From Insolitispirillum peregrinum (GTDB taxonomy: Bacteria > Pseudomonadota > Alphaproteobacteria > Rhodospirillales > Rhodospirillaceae), in assembly GCF_900156605.1 (NCBI RefSeq), contig NZ_FTOA01000004.1:310001-374000 (forward strand): DNA of 64,000 nt, read 5' to 3'. Position numbers and translations under genes: made by a program. Below are positions 1 through 8,986 of the stretch, piece by piece (positions within the stretch are counted from its first letter, which is position 1; each line of letters begins with the position of its first letter). The notes below the pieces were generated by a model that was not told where the DNA came from, made no database searches, and was given only the letters and a program-made list of their open reading frames with translations.

Positions 1-451
1 CCCGCGCCCCGTCATCAAAAATCCAGCCCCCGGGGGTAAAGTGATAGCTGAACGAGTTGTGCACCAGATCACCGGCGCGGAATCCGGCGGCGTGCAACGC
101 CCGCGCCGCCCGCCAGAAATTCGGCTCGTTGCCCTGTGGTTCATAGATCGGGCCGGGCGACTGGAACACCCGTCCAATCGCCTCCCCCCGCGCCACCAGC
201 CCGCCAAACGGCGGCCTGGCTGCCTGCAACGCTTTCAGGGCGCTTTTGCGGGTAACCGGCAACCCGGCCAGCGCCGTGCGCGAGGTAATCGCCAGCGGAT
301 CAACACCGGCCAGCGCCTGCTGATAAAATTCGGTTGTTGCCTGCGCGTGGGCAATCTGGTCCGGCAAGGCGGCGAACAGTTGCCGTTCGCGCTCAGCCGG
401 AGAACAGATTTCCAGATCATCAAAATAGGCTGAAAGACCATCCGTGGACAT
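1..451 (-). CDS. Phenylacetate-CoA ligase-like adenylating enzyme (N-terminal part, runs off the left edge)
   Basis: Reading the minus strand from an ATG at 451 gives an open frame to the window edge that starts MSTDGLSAYFDDLEICSPAE and contains FQSPGPIYEPQGNEPNFWRA and FSYHFTPGGWIFDDGARG. This resembles the N-terminal region of PaaK-type AMP-forming CoA ligases, which activate aromatic or other organic acids to acyl-CoA in the cytosol. A purine-rich Shine-Dalgarno (AAAGGGGGG) lies just upstream. It is the last visible gene of the liv cluster, 30 bp after livF. The catalytic domains are outside the window, so substrate and intactness cannot be judged. Confidence 0.75.
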   Translation of the reverse strand, partial: MSTDGLSAYFDDLEICSPAERERQLFAALPDQIAHAQATTEFYQQALAGVDPLAITSRTALAGLPVTRKSALKALQAARPPFGGLVARGEAIGRVFQSPGPIYEPQGNEPNFWRAARALHAAGFRAGDLVHNSFSYHFTPGGWIFDDGAR

Positions 452-481
452 CAACACGCCCCCCTTTGGTGAAGACCAACG

Positions 482-1321
482 TTACAACCAGCGTTTCCGC
501 CGCCGGTAATGCTTCACATCGCGGAAGCTCTTGCGGTCTTCCCCGGCCATACCGAGGTAGAATTCCTTCACGTCGTCATTTTCGGCCAGCTTGCCCGCCT
601 CGCCTTCCATTACCACCCGGCCATTCTCCAGAATGTAGCCAAAGGTGGCATAGCGCAGGGCGACCATGGTGTTCTGTTCGGCCAGCAGGAACGACACCCC
701 TTCCTTTTGGTTGAGGGTGTGGACGATTTCAAAGATTTCATCGACCAGTTGCGGCGCCAGCCCCATCGACGGTTCATCGAGCAAAATCAGCTTTGGGCGA
801 CTCATCATCGCCCGCCCGATGGCGACCATCTGCTGCTCACCGCCCGAGGTATAGCCTGCCTGACTGCTGCGCCGTTCGCGCAGGCGGGGGAAATAGTCAT
901 AGACCATTTCCAGATCCTTTTTGATCTCGGCGGACCCGTCACGGCGGGTATAGGCCCCGGTCAGCAGGTTTTCCTCAACGGTCAGATGACCAAAGCAATG
1001 GCGGCCTTCCATCACCTGCACCACGCCCATTTTCACCAGATCGTTGGGAGTCAGCGCATCGACCTGACGGCCCTGATACTCCACCGAGCCTTTGGTGACT
1101 TCGCCGCGTTCGGCACGCAGCAGATTGGAAATGGCTTTCAGGGTGGTGGTCTTGCCCGCGCCGTTGGCCCCCAGCAGGGCCACGATGCCGCCTTCGGGGA
1201 CCGCCAGCGACACCCCTTTCAGCACCAGAATGACGTGGTCGTAGATCACTTCGATATTGTTGACCCGCAGGATCGGCTCGGCGGGGGCGGGCTGGGCAAG
1301 CGGCAACACGGCCTGAGTCAC
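482..1321 (-). CDS. livF: Branched-chain amino acid-type ABC transporter ATP-binding protein LivF
   Basis: This 279-residue cytoplasmic ATPase powers a Liv/HAAT-family importer. Visible motifs are Walker A (GANGAGKT), a signature region (TSGGEQQMVAIGRA) and Walker B (LILLDEPSMGLAP). The start is a GTG at 1321 with AAGGAG seven bases upstream. The C-terminus carries a basic tail, RKSFRDVKHYRRRKRWL, beyond the usual LivF end. From memory this tail is characteristic of LivF proteins encoded beside acyl-CoA ligases. It pairs with LivG encoded upstream. Cluster context suggests organic acid uptake rather than plain leucine transport, but that is inference. Confidence 0.93.
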   Translation of the reverse strand: MTQAVLPLAQPAPAEPILRVNNIEVIYDHVILVLKGVSLAVPEGGIVALLGANGAGKTTTLKAISNLLRAERGEVTKGSVEYQGRQVDALTPNDLVKMGVVQVMEGRHCFGHLTVEENLLTGAYTRRDGSAEIKKDLEMVYDYFPRLRERRSSQAGYTSGGEQQMVAIGRAMMSRPKLILLDEPSMGLAPQLVDEIFEIVHTLNQKEGVSFLLAEQNTMVALRYATFGYILENGRVVMEGEAGKLAENDDVKEFYLGMAGEDRKSFRDVKHYRRRKRWL

Positions 1322-1395
1322 GGCAGCTCTCCTTTGTTGGTCACAGGGTGCTGGTCACGGGGAGGACGCGCAGGCCCTCCCCGATCCGGCCATCC

Positions 1396-2733
1396 TTATT
1401 CCTTGGAGCAATCACGCGGGGTAATGCCCTTTTCCTTGGCATAGGCCATCGCCGATTCTTCGTACATCGGACGCAGGAAGCCCTCGCGGCGCGGCATGAT
1501 CCAGTCAGAGGCAGGCTGCCATTCCTTGCCATCCCACTGGGTGATGATCACCGAACCGCCGCCTTCGTGGTCATTGCACGACAGCTTGACCGGGTTGATC
1601 ATCCCCGAGAAACCAATCTGCTCCAGCCGTTCGGGCGACAGGTTGATGTGCTCGACACCCCACTGGATCTGCTCGCCGGTCAGCGGCTTTTTGCCGAACT
1701 TGTCCTGCGCCACCTTGATGCCTTCGGCGGTCAGCAGGGCCGCGCCCAGACCACGGTTATAGATCACCGTGCCATGCTCGGCGGCTTCGCCCTTGGCCTT
1801 GCCGGCATCAAAGACCTTTGTCTTCAGGTCCTTGTAGACCCCAAAGCTGTTGCCCGGCAGGATGAACTGCGCCGCCTTGAAGCCCTTGGCGACCGCGCCA
1901 GCCGCATTCATGTCCACTTCGGAACCGGACCACCAGACCCCGATGAAGTGATCCATCGGGAAGCCAACGGCAGCGGCTTCCTTCAGGGCGGTGGCGTTCA
2001 TCACCCCCCAGCCCCACATGATCACGTAATCCGGCCGCAACTGGCGGCCAATCTTCAGCCAGGTGGCTTTCTGTTCAAGGCCCGGATGCGGCACCGGGAA
2101 CAGGCTCAGTTCAAAGCCTTCCTTGGCGGCCAGCGCTTCGAGGGTCTTGATCGGCTCCTTGCCATAGGCAGAGTCGTGATAGACCAGCGCGATCTTCTTG
2201 CCCTTCAGCGCGCCCTTTTCCTGCTGCCCGATGTACTGGACGATGGCATCGGCCCCGGCCCAGTAAGTCACCGGCAGGGTGAACACATAGGGGAACACCG
2301 AGCCGACCGAGGCATCGGCGCGGCCAAGGCCCGAAGTGATCAGCGGAATCTTGTCGGCGCGCACGCGGTCAAGGATGGCATAGGAAATGCCGGTGGACAG
2401 CGGCTGGAACGCCGAGGCCCCGGTCGGGCCTTGCCCCTTCATCTTTTCATAGCATTCAACACCCTTGTCGTTGTTATAGGCGCTGTCGCATTCGTCATAG
2501 AGAATCTTCACCCCGCCGATGCCGCCGTCGCGTTCGTTGAGCAGGGTGAAATAGTCGGCATAGCCGTCAGCCCACGGAATCCCGCCCGGAGCATAGGGAC
2601 CGGTGCGATAGACCATCCCCGGCACATACTGGCCATCCTCGGCGCGGGCTTCGCCCCCCGCCAGCACACCAACTGTCAGGGCCGCGGCCACCATCGTGTA
2701 AACCGACGCTTTGGTAAACTTGCTCAGACGCAT
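1396..2733 (-). CDS. Periplasmic substrate-binding protein of the Liv-type ABC transporter
   Basis: This 445-residue precursor has a clear Sec signal peptide (basic n-region, hydrophobic stretch, cleavage after GGEARA near residue 31). The mature protein resembles Peripla_BP_6/LivK-like receptors and is longer than E. coli LivK (about 370). GGAGG lies eight bases before the ATG at 2733. The gene sits between livM and livF on the same strand. These receptors deliver hydrophobic amino acids or aromatic/dicarboxylic acids to the membrane permeases. The flanking CoA ligases suggest a carboxylic acid ligand, but residues that define specificity cannot be read by eye. Confidence 0.9.
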   Translation of the reverse strand: MRLSKFTKASVYTMVAAALTVGVLAGGEARAEDGQYVPGMVYRTGPYAPGGIPWADGYADYFTLLNERDGGIGGVKILYDECDSAYNNDKGVECYEKMKGQGPTGASAFQPLSTGISYAILDRVRADKIPLITSGLGRADASVGSVFPYVFTLPVTYWAGADAIVQYIGQQEKGALKGKKIALVYHDSAYGKEPIKTLEALAAKEGFELSLFPVPHPGLEQKATWLKIGRQLRPDYVIMWGWGVMNATALKEAAAVGFPMDHFIGVWWSGSEVDMNAAGAVAKGFKAAQFILPGNSFGVYKDLKTKVFDAGKAKGEAAEHGTVIYNRGLGAALLTAEGIKVAQDKFGKKPLTGEQIQWGVEHINLSPERLEQIGFSGMINPVKLSCNDHEGGGSVIITQWDGKEWQPASDWIMPRREGFLRPMYEESAMAYAKEKGITPRDCSKE

Positions 2734-2822
2734 CGTTGTGTCCTCCCATGGACGGATTATGCGGGGATTGTTTCCCCTGCGTATTCAGGCACACCTGTCA
2801 ACCATCCCCCGACCCCGGCGGG

Positions 2823-3932
2823 TCAGTAGGGGAACGGCCACAGGCGCAGCTTTTCCTTGGCGATCTGCCACAGACGGGCCAGCCCGTGCGGCTCGACGAT
2901 CAGGAAGAAGATGATCAGCGCCCCGAAGATCATGAATTCGAGGTGCGAGATGATATCGACCGGGATGTTCAGCCCCAGCAGACGCGGGCCATTGGTCAGC
3001 AGCACCGGCAACAGGGTGATGAACGCCGCCCCAAGGAACGACCCCATGATCGAGCCAAGGCCGCCGATGATGATCATGAACAGCACCTTGAACGACACTT
3101 CGATCGAAAAGGCCAGCGGCTCGACTGAACCGGTGTACAGGAACGCCCATGCCGCCCCGGCAATGCCGCAATAGAACGAGCTGAGCGCAAAGGCTGCCAG
3201 CTTGGTGCGCATCGGGCGGATGCCAATGATTTCGGCGGCAATGTCCATGTCACGGATCGCCATCCACGCCCGCCCCAGATGGCAGCGCATGATGTTCTTG
3301 GCCCCCAGTGCCAACAGCACCACCAGCGACAGCAGGAACAGGTACTTGGTGACCGGGTGCGCCATCGGGCCGGTGATCACCACACCGGGGAACAGCTCAC
3401 GCGGGGGGGCCGAAATGACGCCCGAGGTCGAATAGTTGGTGAACCATGGCACCTTGTTGAACAGCCACAGCAGAAAGAACTGCGCAGCCAGCGTTGCCAC
3501 CGCCAGATAAAAGCCCTTGATGCGCAGCGACGGCATGCCGAACAGCACCCCGACGGCGGCGGTGATCACCCCGGCCCCCAGGAAGACAAACACCATGTGC
3601 AGGTGCATCGGCTCGGCAAGGCCAAAGGTGGCACCGATGTCCCAGGTGGACAGCTTGTAGGCGGCAAAGGCGCCGGTGGCCATGAAGCCACCGGTTCCCA
3701 GCGACAACTGTCCGGCATAGCCGGTCAGGATGTTCAGCCCCAGCGAGGCAATCGACATCACCAGAAAGGGGATCAGGATGGTCGCCATCCAGTATTCGTT
3801 CGCCACCATCGGCACCGCCGCAAAGGCGACCGCCAACAGGGTGTAATAGGCAATCCGGTCCTGCCGGATGGGGAAAATCTGCTGGTCGGCGGCGTAGGAC
3901 GCCTTGAATTGACCTGCTTCACGGTAAAACAT
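2823..3932 (-). CDS. livM: Liv-type ABC transporter inner-membrane permease LivM
   Basis: This 369-residue polytopic membrane protein has hydrophobic segments throughout and the family landmark LNILTGYAGQLSLGTGGFMA near residue 90. It has a longer cytoplasmic N-terminus (about 30 residues) than the core LivM domain, as is common. It is transcribed just after livH (18-bp gap) and before the receptor gene. It forms the translocation channel as a heterodimer with LivH and is driven by LivG and LivF. Confidence 0.93.
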   Translation of the reverse strand: MFYREAGQFKASYAADQQIFPIRQDRIAYYTLLAVAFAAVPMVANEYWMATILIPFLVMSIASLGLNILTGYAGQLSLGTGGFMATGAFAAYKLSTWDIGATFGLAEPMHLHMVFVFLGAGVITAAVGVLFGMPSLRIKGFYLAVATLAAQFFLLWLFNKVPWFTNYSTSGVISAPPRELFPGVVITGPMAHPVTKYLFLLSLVVLLALGAKNIMRCHLGRAWMAIRDMDIAAEIIGIRPMRTKLAAFALSSFYCGIAGAAWAFLYTGSVEPLAFSIEVSFKVLFMIIIGGLGSIMGSFLGAAFITLLPVLLTNGPRLLGLNIPVDIISHLEFMIFGALIIFFLIVEPHGLARLWQIAKEKLRLWPFPY

Positions 3933-3950
3933 GGCCGGTTCGTCCTTTTG

Positions 3951-4886
3951 TTACACGCGCTCGATGATCTTGTCGCCGAACAGGCCTTGTGGCCGGAACA
4001 GCAGGAAGGCCAGCGCCAGCATGTAGGCGAACCAGTCTTCGATCCCGCCGCCAATGGCGTCGGCCCAGAACACTTCGGCCACCTTTTCACCGGCCCCGAT
4101 GATCAGCCCGCCGACAATCGCGCCGGGGATCGAGGTAAAGCCGCCAAGGATCAGCACCGGCAGGGCTTTCAGCGCCACCATCGCCAGACTGAACTGCACC
4201 CCCAGCTTGGCCCCCCACATCACCCCGGCCACCAGACCGACCACACCAGCGACGGTCCAGACAATCGCCCAGATGGTTTTCAGCGGGATACCAACCGACA
4301 GCGCCGCCTGATGGTCATCGGCCACCGCGCGCAGCGCCCGCCCGATGCGGGTATACTGGAAGAACAAGGCCAGAGCGGCCACCAGCGAGCCTGCGACCAC
4401 CGCCGCCACGATGTCAAAGGCATTCACCTGAATGGGACCCATGTTGATCGGGTTCTGCGGGATGCCGATGTTCAGCACGCGCATTTCCGACCCCCAGATG
4501 GTTTGTCCCAGTCCGTCGAGGAAATAGGAAACCCCGATGGTGGCCATGAACAGGATGATGTGCGGCTGGTTGACCAGCGGACGCAGCACCACCCGTTCGA
4601 TTCCCATCGCCAGCACCAGCATCACCAGCACGGTGAGCGGCAGGGCGCCGTACCACGGAATGCCCTTGTCCATGAATCCGGCGAAGAACAGGGCGGCGAA
4701 CAGCACCATCGCCCCCTGGGCAAAGTTGAACACGCCCGACGCCTTGAAGATCAGCACAAAGCCCAGCGCCACCAGCGAATACATCACCCCGGACAGCAGG
4801 CCGCCGATCAGCACCTCGACAAAGAACGACGGAGCCGCGCCAATCATGGCAAACGGAGCCACCAGGATATTGTAGAGAAAGTCCAT
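3951..4886 (-). CDS. livH: Liv-type ABC transporter inner-membrane permease LivH
   Basis: This 311-residue integral membrane protein has the typical LivH N-terminus (SGVMYSLVALGFVLIFKASG, then FNFAQGAMV) and the loop ARIGRALRAVADDHQAA-like coupling region near residue 190. It lies 12 bp downstream of livG and 18 bp upstream of livM, a standard transporter operon. It is the partner channel subunit to LivM. Confidence 0.93.
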   Translation of the reverse strand: MDFLYNILVAPFAMIGAAPSFFVEVLIGGLLSGVMYSLVALGFVLIFKASGVFNFAQGAMVLFAALFFAGFMDKGIPWYGALPLTVLVMLVLAMGIERVVLRPLVNQPHIILFMATIGVSYFLDGLGQTIWGSEMRVLNIGIPQNPINMGPIQVNAFDIVAAVVAGSLVAALALFFQYTRIGRALRAVADDHQAALSVGIPLKTIWAIVWTVAGVVGLVAGVMWGAKLGVQFSLAMVALKALPVLILGGFTSIPGAIVGGLIIGAGEKVAEVFWADAIGGGIEDWFAYMLALAFLLFRPQGLFGDKIIERV

Positions 4887-4898
4887 GGTCGCCCCCCG

Positions 4899-5726
4899 TT
4901 AATGACCGCCGAGGTAAGCGGCAATCACATCGGGATTGCTGCGTACCTCGTGCGGGGTGCCGTCGGCCAGCTTGCGGCCATAATCGAGCACCACCACGCG
5001 ATCAGAGATATCCATCACCACCCCCATGTCGTGCTCGATCAGCACCATGGTGGTTCCGAATTCGTCGTTGACGTCGAGGATGAAGCGGCACATGTCCTCT
5101 TTTTCCTCGACGTTCATTCCGGCCATCGGCTCGTCGAGCAGCAGGATTTCCGGCTGTGCGGCCAGCGCCCGCCCCAGCTCGACCCGCTTTTGCAGGCCAT
5201 AGGGCAGACGGCCAACCGGCGTCTTGCGGATGGCTTCGATTTCCAGAAAGTCGATGATCCGTTCACAGAATTCGCGGTGGGCAATTTCTTCTTTCTGCGC
5301 CCGCCCCCAGTACAGCATCTGGTCCAGCAACGACGATTTCATCATCGTGTTGCGGCCGGTCATGATGTTGTCGAGCGCGCTCATGCCCTTGAACAGGGCG
5401 ATGTTCTGAAAGGTGCGGGCAATCCCGGCGCGGGCGGCATCGTGCGGTTTCATCTTCAGGCGTTCCTTGCCCTTGTGAAACACCTTGCCTTCCTGCGGGT
5501 GGTAAAAGCCGTTGATCACGTTCAGCATCGAGCTTTTGCCCGCGCCGTTCGGGCCAATGATCGCCAGGACTTCGTGCTGGCGGACGTCAAAGCTGATGTT
5601 GGTCAACGCCCGCACGCCGCCAAAGCGCAGGGAGATGTTCTGAACACTCAGGATCACATCGCCAATCGGGCGCTTGCCGGACGGAGCGGCGGCGGAGGCG
5701 GTGGACGAGAGGGGTGGTGCAGACAT
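4899..5726 (-). CDS. livG: Liv-type ABC transporter ATP-binding protein LivG
   Basis: This 275-residue ATPase has Walker A (GPNGAGKS), the LivG-typical ARTFQNIALF segment, Walker B (ILLLDEPMAGMN) and an EHDM switch-region histidine. The signature loop reads LPYGLQKRVELGRA, a variant of LSGGQ that is usual in the LivG branch. An Ala/Ser-rich stretch of about 20 residues precedes the ABC domain. It lies about 56 bp downstream of the acyl-CoA synthetase stop and begins the transporter part of the operon. Confidence 0.93.
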   Translation of the reverse strand: MSAPPLSSTASAAAPSGKRPIGDVILSVQNISLRFGGVRALTNISFDVRQHEVLAIIGPNGAGKSSMLNVINGFYHPQEGKVFHKGKERLKMKPHDAARAGIARTFQNIALFKGMSALDNIMTGRNTMMKSSLLDQMLYWGRAQKEEIAHREFCERIIDFLEIEAIRKTPVGRLPYGLQKRVELGRALAAQPEILLLDEPMAGMNVEEKEDMCRFILDVNDEFGTTMVLIEHDMGVVMDISDRVVVLDYGRKLADGTPHEVRSNPDVIAAYLGGH

Positions 5727-5782
5727 GAAGGCACCCTCCTGTGCTGAATTTTTCTGATCGGGCAGCCGGTACGCGCGCGGGG

Positions 5783-7771
5783 TCAGCCCGCCTTGCGCAG
5801 AGGTGCGGTTGCCGCCGGATGGACCTCGGCATCGGCCAGACGCAGGTCGGCTTCGACCTTGCCCTTGCGGCCATCCTCAAAGGTGACTTCGGTGGAAACA
5901 TGCACGCTGGGGCGGCTGCGGTCGTACAGGGCCTCGATCTGCTCGGCATAGCGTTCGGCGATGAAGCGGCGGCGCACCTTGCGGGTGCGGGTCAGTTCGC
6001 CATCATCGGCATCCAGTTGCTTGTGCAGCAGCAGGAAGCGATGAATCTGGCACGACGACAGCAACGGATCGCGGGCCAGATCGGCGTTCACCTGATTGAC
6101 GCAGTCGCGGATCAGCTCGTACACCTCGTCACGCGCCGCCAGATCCTGAAAGCCGGAGTACGGCAGGCCGCGCCGTTCCGCCCAGTTGCCAACCGCCTCG
6201 AGGTCGATGTTGACAAAGGCGCAGGCATGGTCGCGCTGGTCGCCAAAGGCCACCGCTTCCTTGATGAACGGAAAGAACTTCAGCTTGTTTTCCAGATATT
6301 TCGGCGGGAACATGCCGCCGTTGGTCAACCGGCCCAAATCCTTGGCGCGGTCGATGATCTTCAGGTGGCCGCGCTCGTCGAACAGCCCGGCATCGCCGGT
6401 ATGAACCCAGCCATCGGCGGTCTTTTCTTCGGCGGTCTTGTCCGGCTGCTTGAAATAGGCGTGGAACACCCCCGGCGAGCGGAACATCACTTCGCCAGAC
6501 TCGGCAATGCGGATTTCCACCCCCGGCGCAGGCAAACCAACGGTATCGCTGAACACCTGACCGTTGGGCTGGACGCAGATGAACACGCTGGCTTCGGTCG
6601 AGCCGTAAATCTGTTTGATGTTGATCCCCAGCGCCCGGTAAAAGCTGAAAATCTCCGGCCCGATCGCTTCCCCGGCGGTATAGGCCAGCCGGATGCGCGA
6701 AAAGCCGAGCACGTTTTTCAGCGGGCCATAGACCAGCAGCGCCCCCAGCCAGTATTTCAGCCGTTCGACCGCCGACACCGCTTCGCCATCGAGAATCCGC
6801 ACCCCGACCTTGCGCGCCAGTTCCAGCGCCGCCTTGAACATCCACTGTTTGGCGCGCGAGGCGTCCTCCATGCGGATCATCACCGTGGTCAGGATGTTTT
6901 CGTAAATGCGCGGCGGGGCAAAGAAATAGGTCGGCCCCAGTTCCCGCAGGTCGGTCAGCAGCGTTTCACCGCTTTCCGGGCAACTGACGGTGAAGCCACA
7001 GACATAGGCCTGCGCCATCGAAAACAGGTGGTCGCCCACCCATGCCATCGGCAGATAGGCCAGCACCTCTTCGTCGGCGGTCAGGCCTTCCATTTCAACG
7101 TTGTTGCGGGCGGTGATCAGCACGTTGTCAAAGCTGAGCATCACCCCCTTGGGCTTGCCGGTGGTGCCCGAGGTGTACAGCATCACCCCGATGTCGCTGC
7201 CCTTGCCCTGTTGCAGTTCCTGTTCCAGAAACGTCGGGTGGCAGGCGATGAACTCGCGGCCCTTTTCGCGCAGGGCATCGAGCGAGTGCAGGAACGGCTG
7301 CTGATAGTCGCGCAGGCCGCGCGGGTCTTCGTAGAGGATGGTGCCGAGGCTGGGGCAGCGGTCGATCACCTCCAGCAGCTTGTCCACCTGCTCCTGATCC
7401 TCGACCACCGCGAAATGCGCCTCGGCATGTTCCAGCACGAACTGCATTTCGCTGGCCACCGAGTCCTGATAGACCGGCACCGGAGTTCCCCCCAGCACCT
7501 GCGCTGCCACCATCGACCAGTACAGTTGCGGTCGGTTGTCGCCGACAATCGCCAGCGTATGACCGCGCCGGAACCCCAGCGCCGCCAGCCCGCCCGCCAG
7601 CAACAGCACCTCGTCGTAGACCTGCTTCCAGCTCCACGTCTGCCAGATGCCGTAATCCTTTTCCCGCATCGCCGGATGGGCCGGACGGGTGTGGGCGTGA
7701 TGGTGCAGCAGCTTGGGCAGGGTGTCCATCGCCCGGGTGGTGGTGATGGATGGGTGTACCTGGGTGCTCAT
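5783..7771 (-). CDS. AMP-dependent acyl-CoA synthetase (long-chain fatty acid-CoA ligase-like)
   Basis: This 662-residue AMP-forming ligase converts a carboxylic acid, ATP and CoA to acyl-CoA. Visible motifs are the phosphate loop LYTSGTTGKPKGVMLS, the adenine-binding YGSTEASV and the hinge-region GWVHTGDAGLFDERG. The start is the ATG at 7771 because AGGAGG lies seven bases upstream; a longer frame beginning at 7837 lacks this support. The protein is of FadD15/FAA1-like size, larger than short-chain ligases. It is the first gene of the liv cluster, so imported substrate is probably trapped as CoA ester. Substrate is unknown. Confidence 0.9.
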   Translation of the reverse strand: MSTQVHPSITTTRAMDTLPKLLHHHAHTRPAHPAMREKDYGIWQTWSWKQVYDEVLLLAGGLAALGFRRGHTLAIVGDNRPQLYWSMVAAQVLGGTPVPVYQDSVASEMQFVLEHAEAHFAVVEDQEQVDKLLEVIDRCPSLGTILYEDPRGLRDYQQPFLHSLDALREKGREFIACHPTFLEQELQQGKGSDIGVMLYTSGTTGKPKGVMLSFDNVLITARNNVEMEGLTADEEVLAYLPMAWVGDHLFSMAQAYVCGFTVSCPESGETLLTDLRELGPTYFFAPPRIYENILTTVMIRMEDASRAKQWMFKAALELARKVGVRILDGEAVSAVERLKYWLGALLVYGPLKNVLGFSRIRLAYTAGEAIGPEIFSFYRALGINIKQIYGSTEASVFICVQPNGQVFSDTVGLPAPGVEIRIAESGEVMFRSPGVFHAYFKQPDKTAEEKTADGWVHTGDAGLFDERGHLKIIDRAKDLGRLTNGGMFPPKYLENKLKFFPFIKEAVAFGDQRDHACAFVNIDLEAVGNWAERRGLPYSGFQDLAARDEVYELIRDCVNQVNADLARDPLLSSCQIHRFLLLHKQLDADDGELTRTRKVRRRFIAERYAEQIEALYDRSRPSVHVSTEVTFEDGRKGKVEADLRLADAEVHPAATAPLRKAG

Positions 7772-8388
7772 CGCCCGGCCTCCTGTGGCAGAGGGCGGCC
7801 AGCGGCCCGGCATCGCACGGATGCAGGCAGGCACCAAGGCGCAGACACACGGCGGGCGTGAGTCATCAACGTCTCCTCGGACATGGTTCGTCTCCCTGGG
7901 CGGTGCCGTTGTCCGGCTTGATGCCCTTTATTCTGCCGGTCCGTCGGGGGCGGTGTGCCTCCTGCAACGGGCCGGTGGTGATCGGTACGGGTTTCCTGCG
8001 ACTTTTGGCCTGTTTGTGGGTCGACAGGTCCCTGTTCCCGCCGCCCGGCTCAGAAAATTGCATACATGAAACCCAAGCCTTGTATTACTTAAACCCAATC
8101 GCAGCGCACGGTCAAGCGCCGCCATCATATTTTTGGAAAAATGTCAGGAAACATGCGGATTTCAGCGCACTGCACAATGAATTTTGCGGCGCTGCGGCAT
8201 ATGGAAAATGTGGCTATTCCGTAGCGTCAATGCGGGGAGAATCGGGAGGGAGATTGTAAAATTGTATACAATTTGTGGGGCGGTGAAAAAGAGGGGCGGA
8301 GGAGCTGATCGAGGCACGAAGCCTTGCATTCCATCACAACGACACCCCAAGGTGTTTGCAACCTTACCTTTCCCCGCAGGAAATCCCG
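7772..8388. promoter_or_regulatory. Divergent intergenic control region (liv/ligase cluster versus NADAR gene)
   Basis: This 617-bp gap separates two divergent units. It contains no convincing reading frame. From about 8050 to 8280 it becomes AT-richer than its surroundings and holds the palindrome at 8259-8274 and a partial relative at 8056-8066. Promoters for both directions presumably lie here, but no unambiguous -35/-10 pair was identified. Confidence 0.5.
8259..8274. promoter_or_regulatory. 16-bp perfect palindrome, GntR/FCD-like operator
   Basis: AAATTGTATACAATTT is a perfect inverted repeat. The core TTGTATACAA resembles operators of GntR-family (FadR/VanR-type FCD) regulators of acid catabolism. 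A related imperfect site, ATTGCATACAT, occurs at 8056-8066. It lies about 115 bp before the NADAR start and about 490 bp before the synthetase start. No GntR gene is in the window, so the regulator is unknown. Confidence 0.5.
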
Positions 8389-8901
8389 ATGAGCGAGACA
8401 TTCACCTTTTTCTGGTCCGGCCCGTTTAGCCAGTGGCATCCCTGTAGCTTTTCCGAAGGCGACGTCCCCTATGCCTGCGCCGAGCAGTACATGATGGCCA
8501 AAAAGGCCCTGCTGTTCGGGGATCTGGAGATCCACGCGCAGATCATGGCAGCCCCCACCCCGCGCAAGCAAAAGGCTCTGGGGCGCAAGATTCAGGGCTT
8601 TCAGGCGGAAGTCTGGCAGCGGGTTGCCCGGGCCATCGTCTATCAGGGCAACTATTACAAGTTCACCCAGGACCCGGAGCTGCGCGCCGTTCTGCTCGCC
8701 ACCGCCGGAACCACTCTGGTCGAGGCCAGCCCCGAGGACCGCATCTGGGGGATTGGTCTGGCCGAAGACAACCCTGCCGCGCTCGATCGTAGTACCTGGC
8801 AGGGCAGCAACTGGCTGGGTGAATGCCTGACCGATCTGCGGGGAGACTTGCTGGCGATTGACGGGCGGACTGGCACCCCGCTGCAACCGTCCCTTTCTTA
8901 G
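8389..8901 (+). CDS. NADAR family protein (YbiA-like)
   Basis: This 170-residue protein has FWSGPFSQW near the start, a YACAEQYMMAKKALLFGD segment, GRKIQGF and a C-terminal WQGSNWLGECLTDLR. These are hallmarks of the NADAR (YbiA/COG3236) superfamily. Family members are reported N-glycosidases acting on riboflavin-pathway intermediates or on ADP-ribosylated substrates. The ATG at 8389 is preceded by CAGGAAA and is preferred over an upstream in-frame start at 8356. It stands alone, divergent from the liv cluster and upstream of the FecR gene. Confidence 0.85.
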   Translation: MSETFTFFWSGPFSQWHPCSFSEGDVPYACAEQYMMAKKALLFGDLEIHAQIMAAPTPRKQKALGRKIQGFQAEVWQRVARAIVYQGNYYKFTQDPELRAVLLATAGTTLVEASPEDRIWGIGLAEDNPAALDRSTWQGSNWLGECLTDLRGDLLAIDGRTGTPLQPSLS

Positions 8902-8986
8902 GCAATCACCTGTTTCCCTTAAAGCAACAATCGCCTATCCTGAAGCGCACTGTTTCGGCTTCAACTCCCTACTGGTGATTGTCGCA

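Noticed and set aside
3279-5747. 822-codon open frame on the plus strand opposite livM-livH-livG
   Set aside because: It is antisense to three well-supported transporter genes, rich in His/Gln/Gly/Arg as expected from GC-rich shadow frames, and has no recognisable domain.
5741-7861. 706-codon plus-strand frame opposite the acyl-CoA synthetase
   Set aside because: It is a shadow of a gene with clear ligase motifs; composition is atypical for protein.
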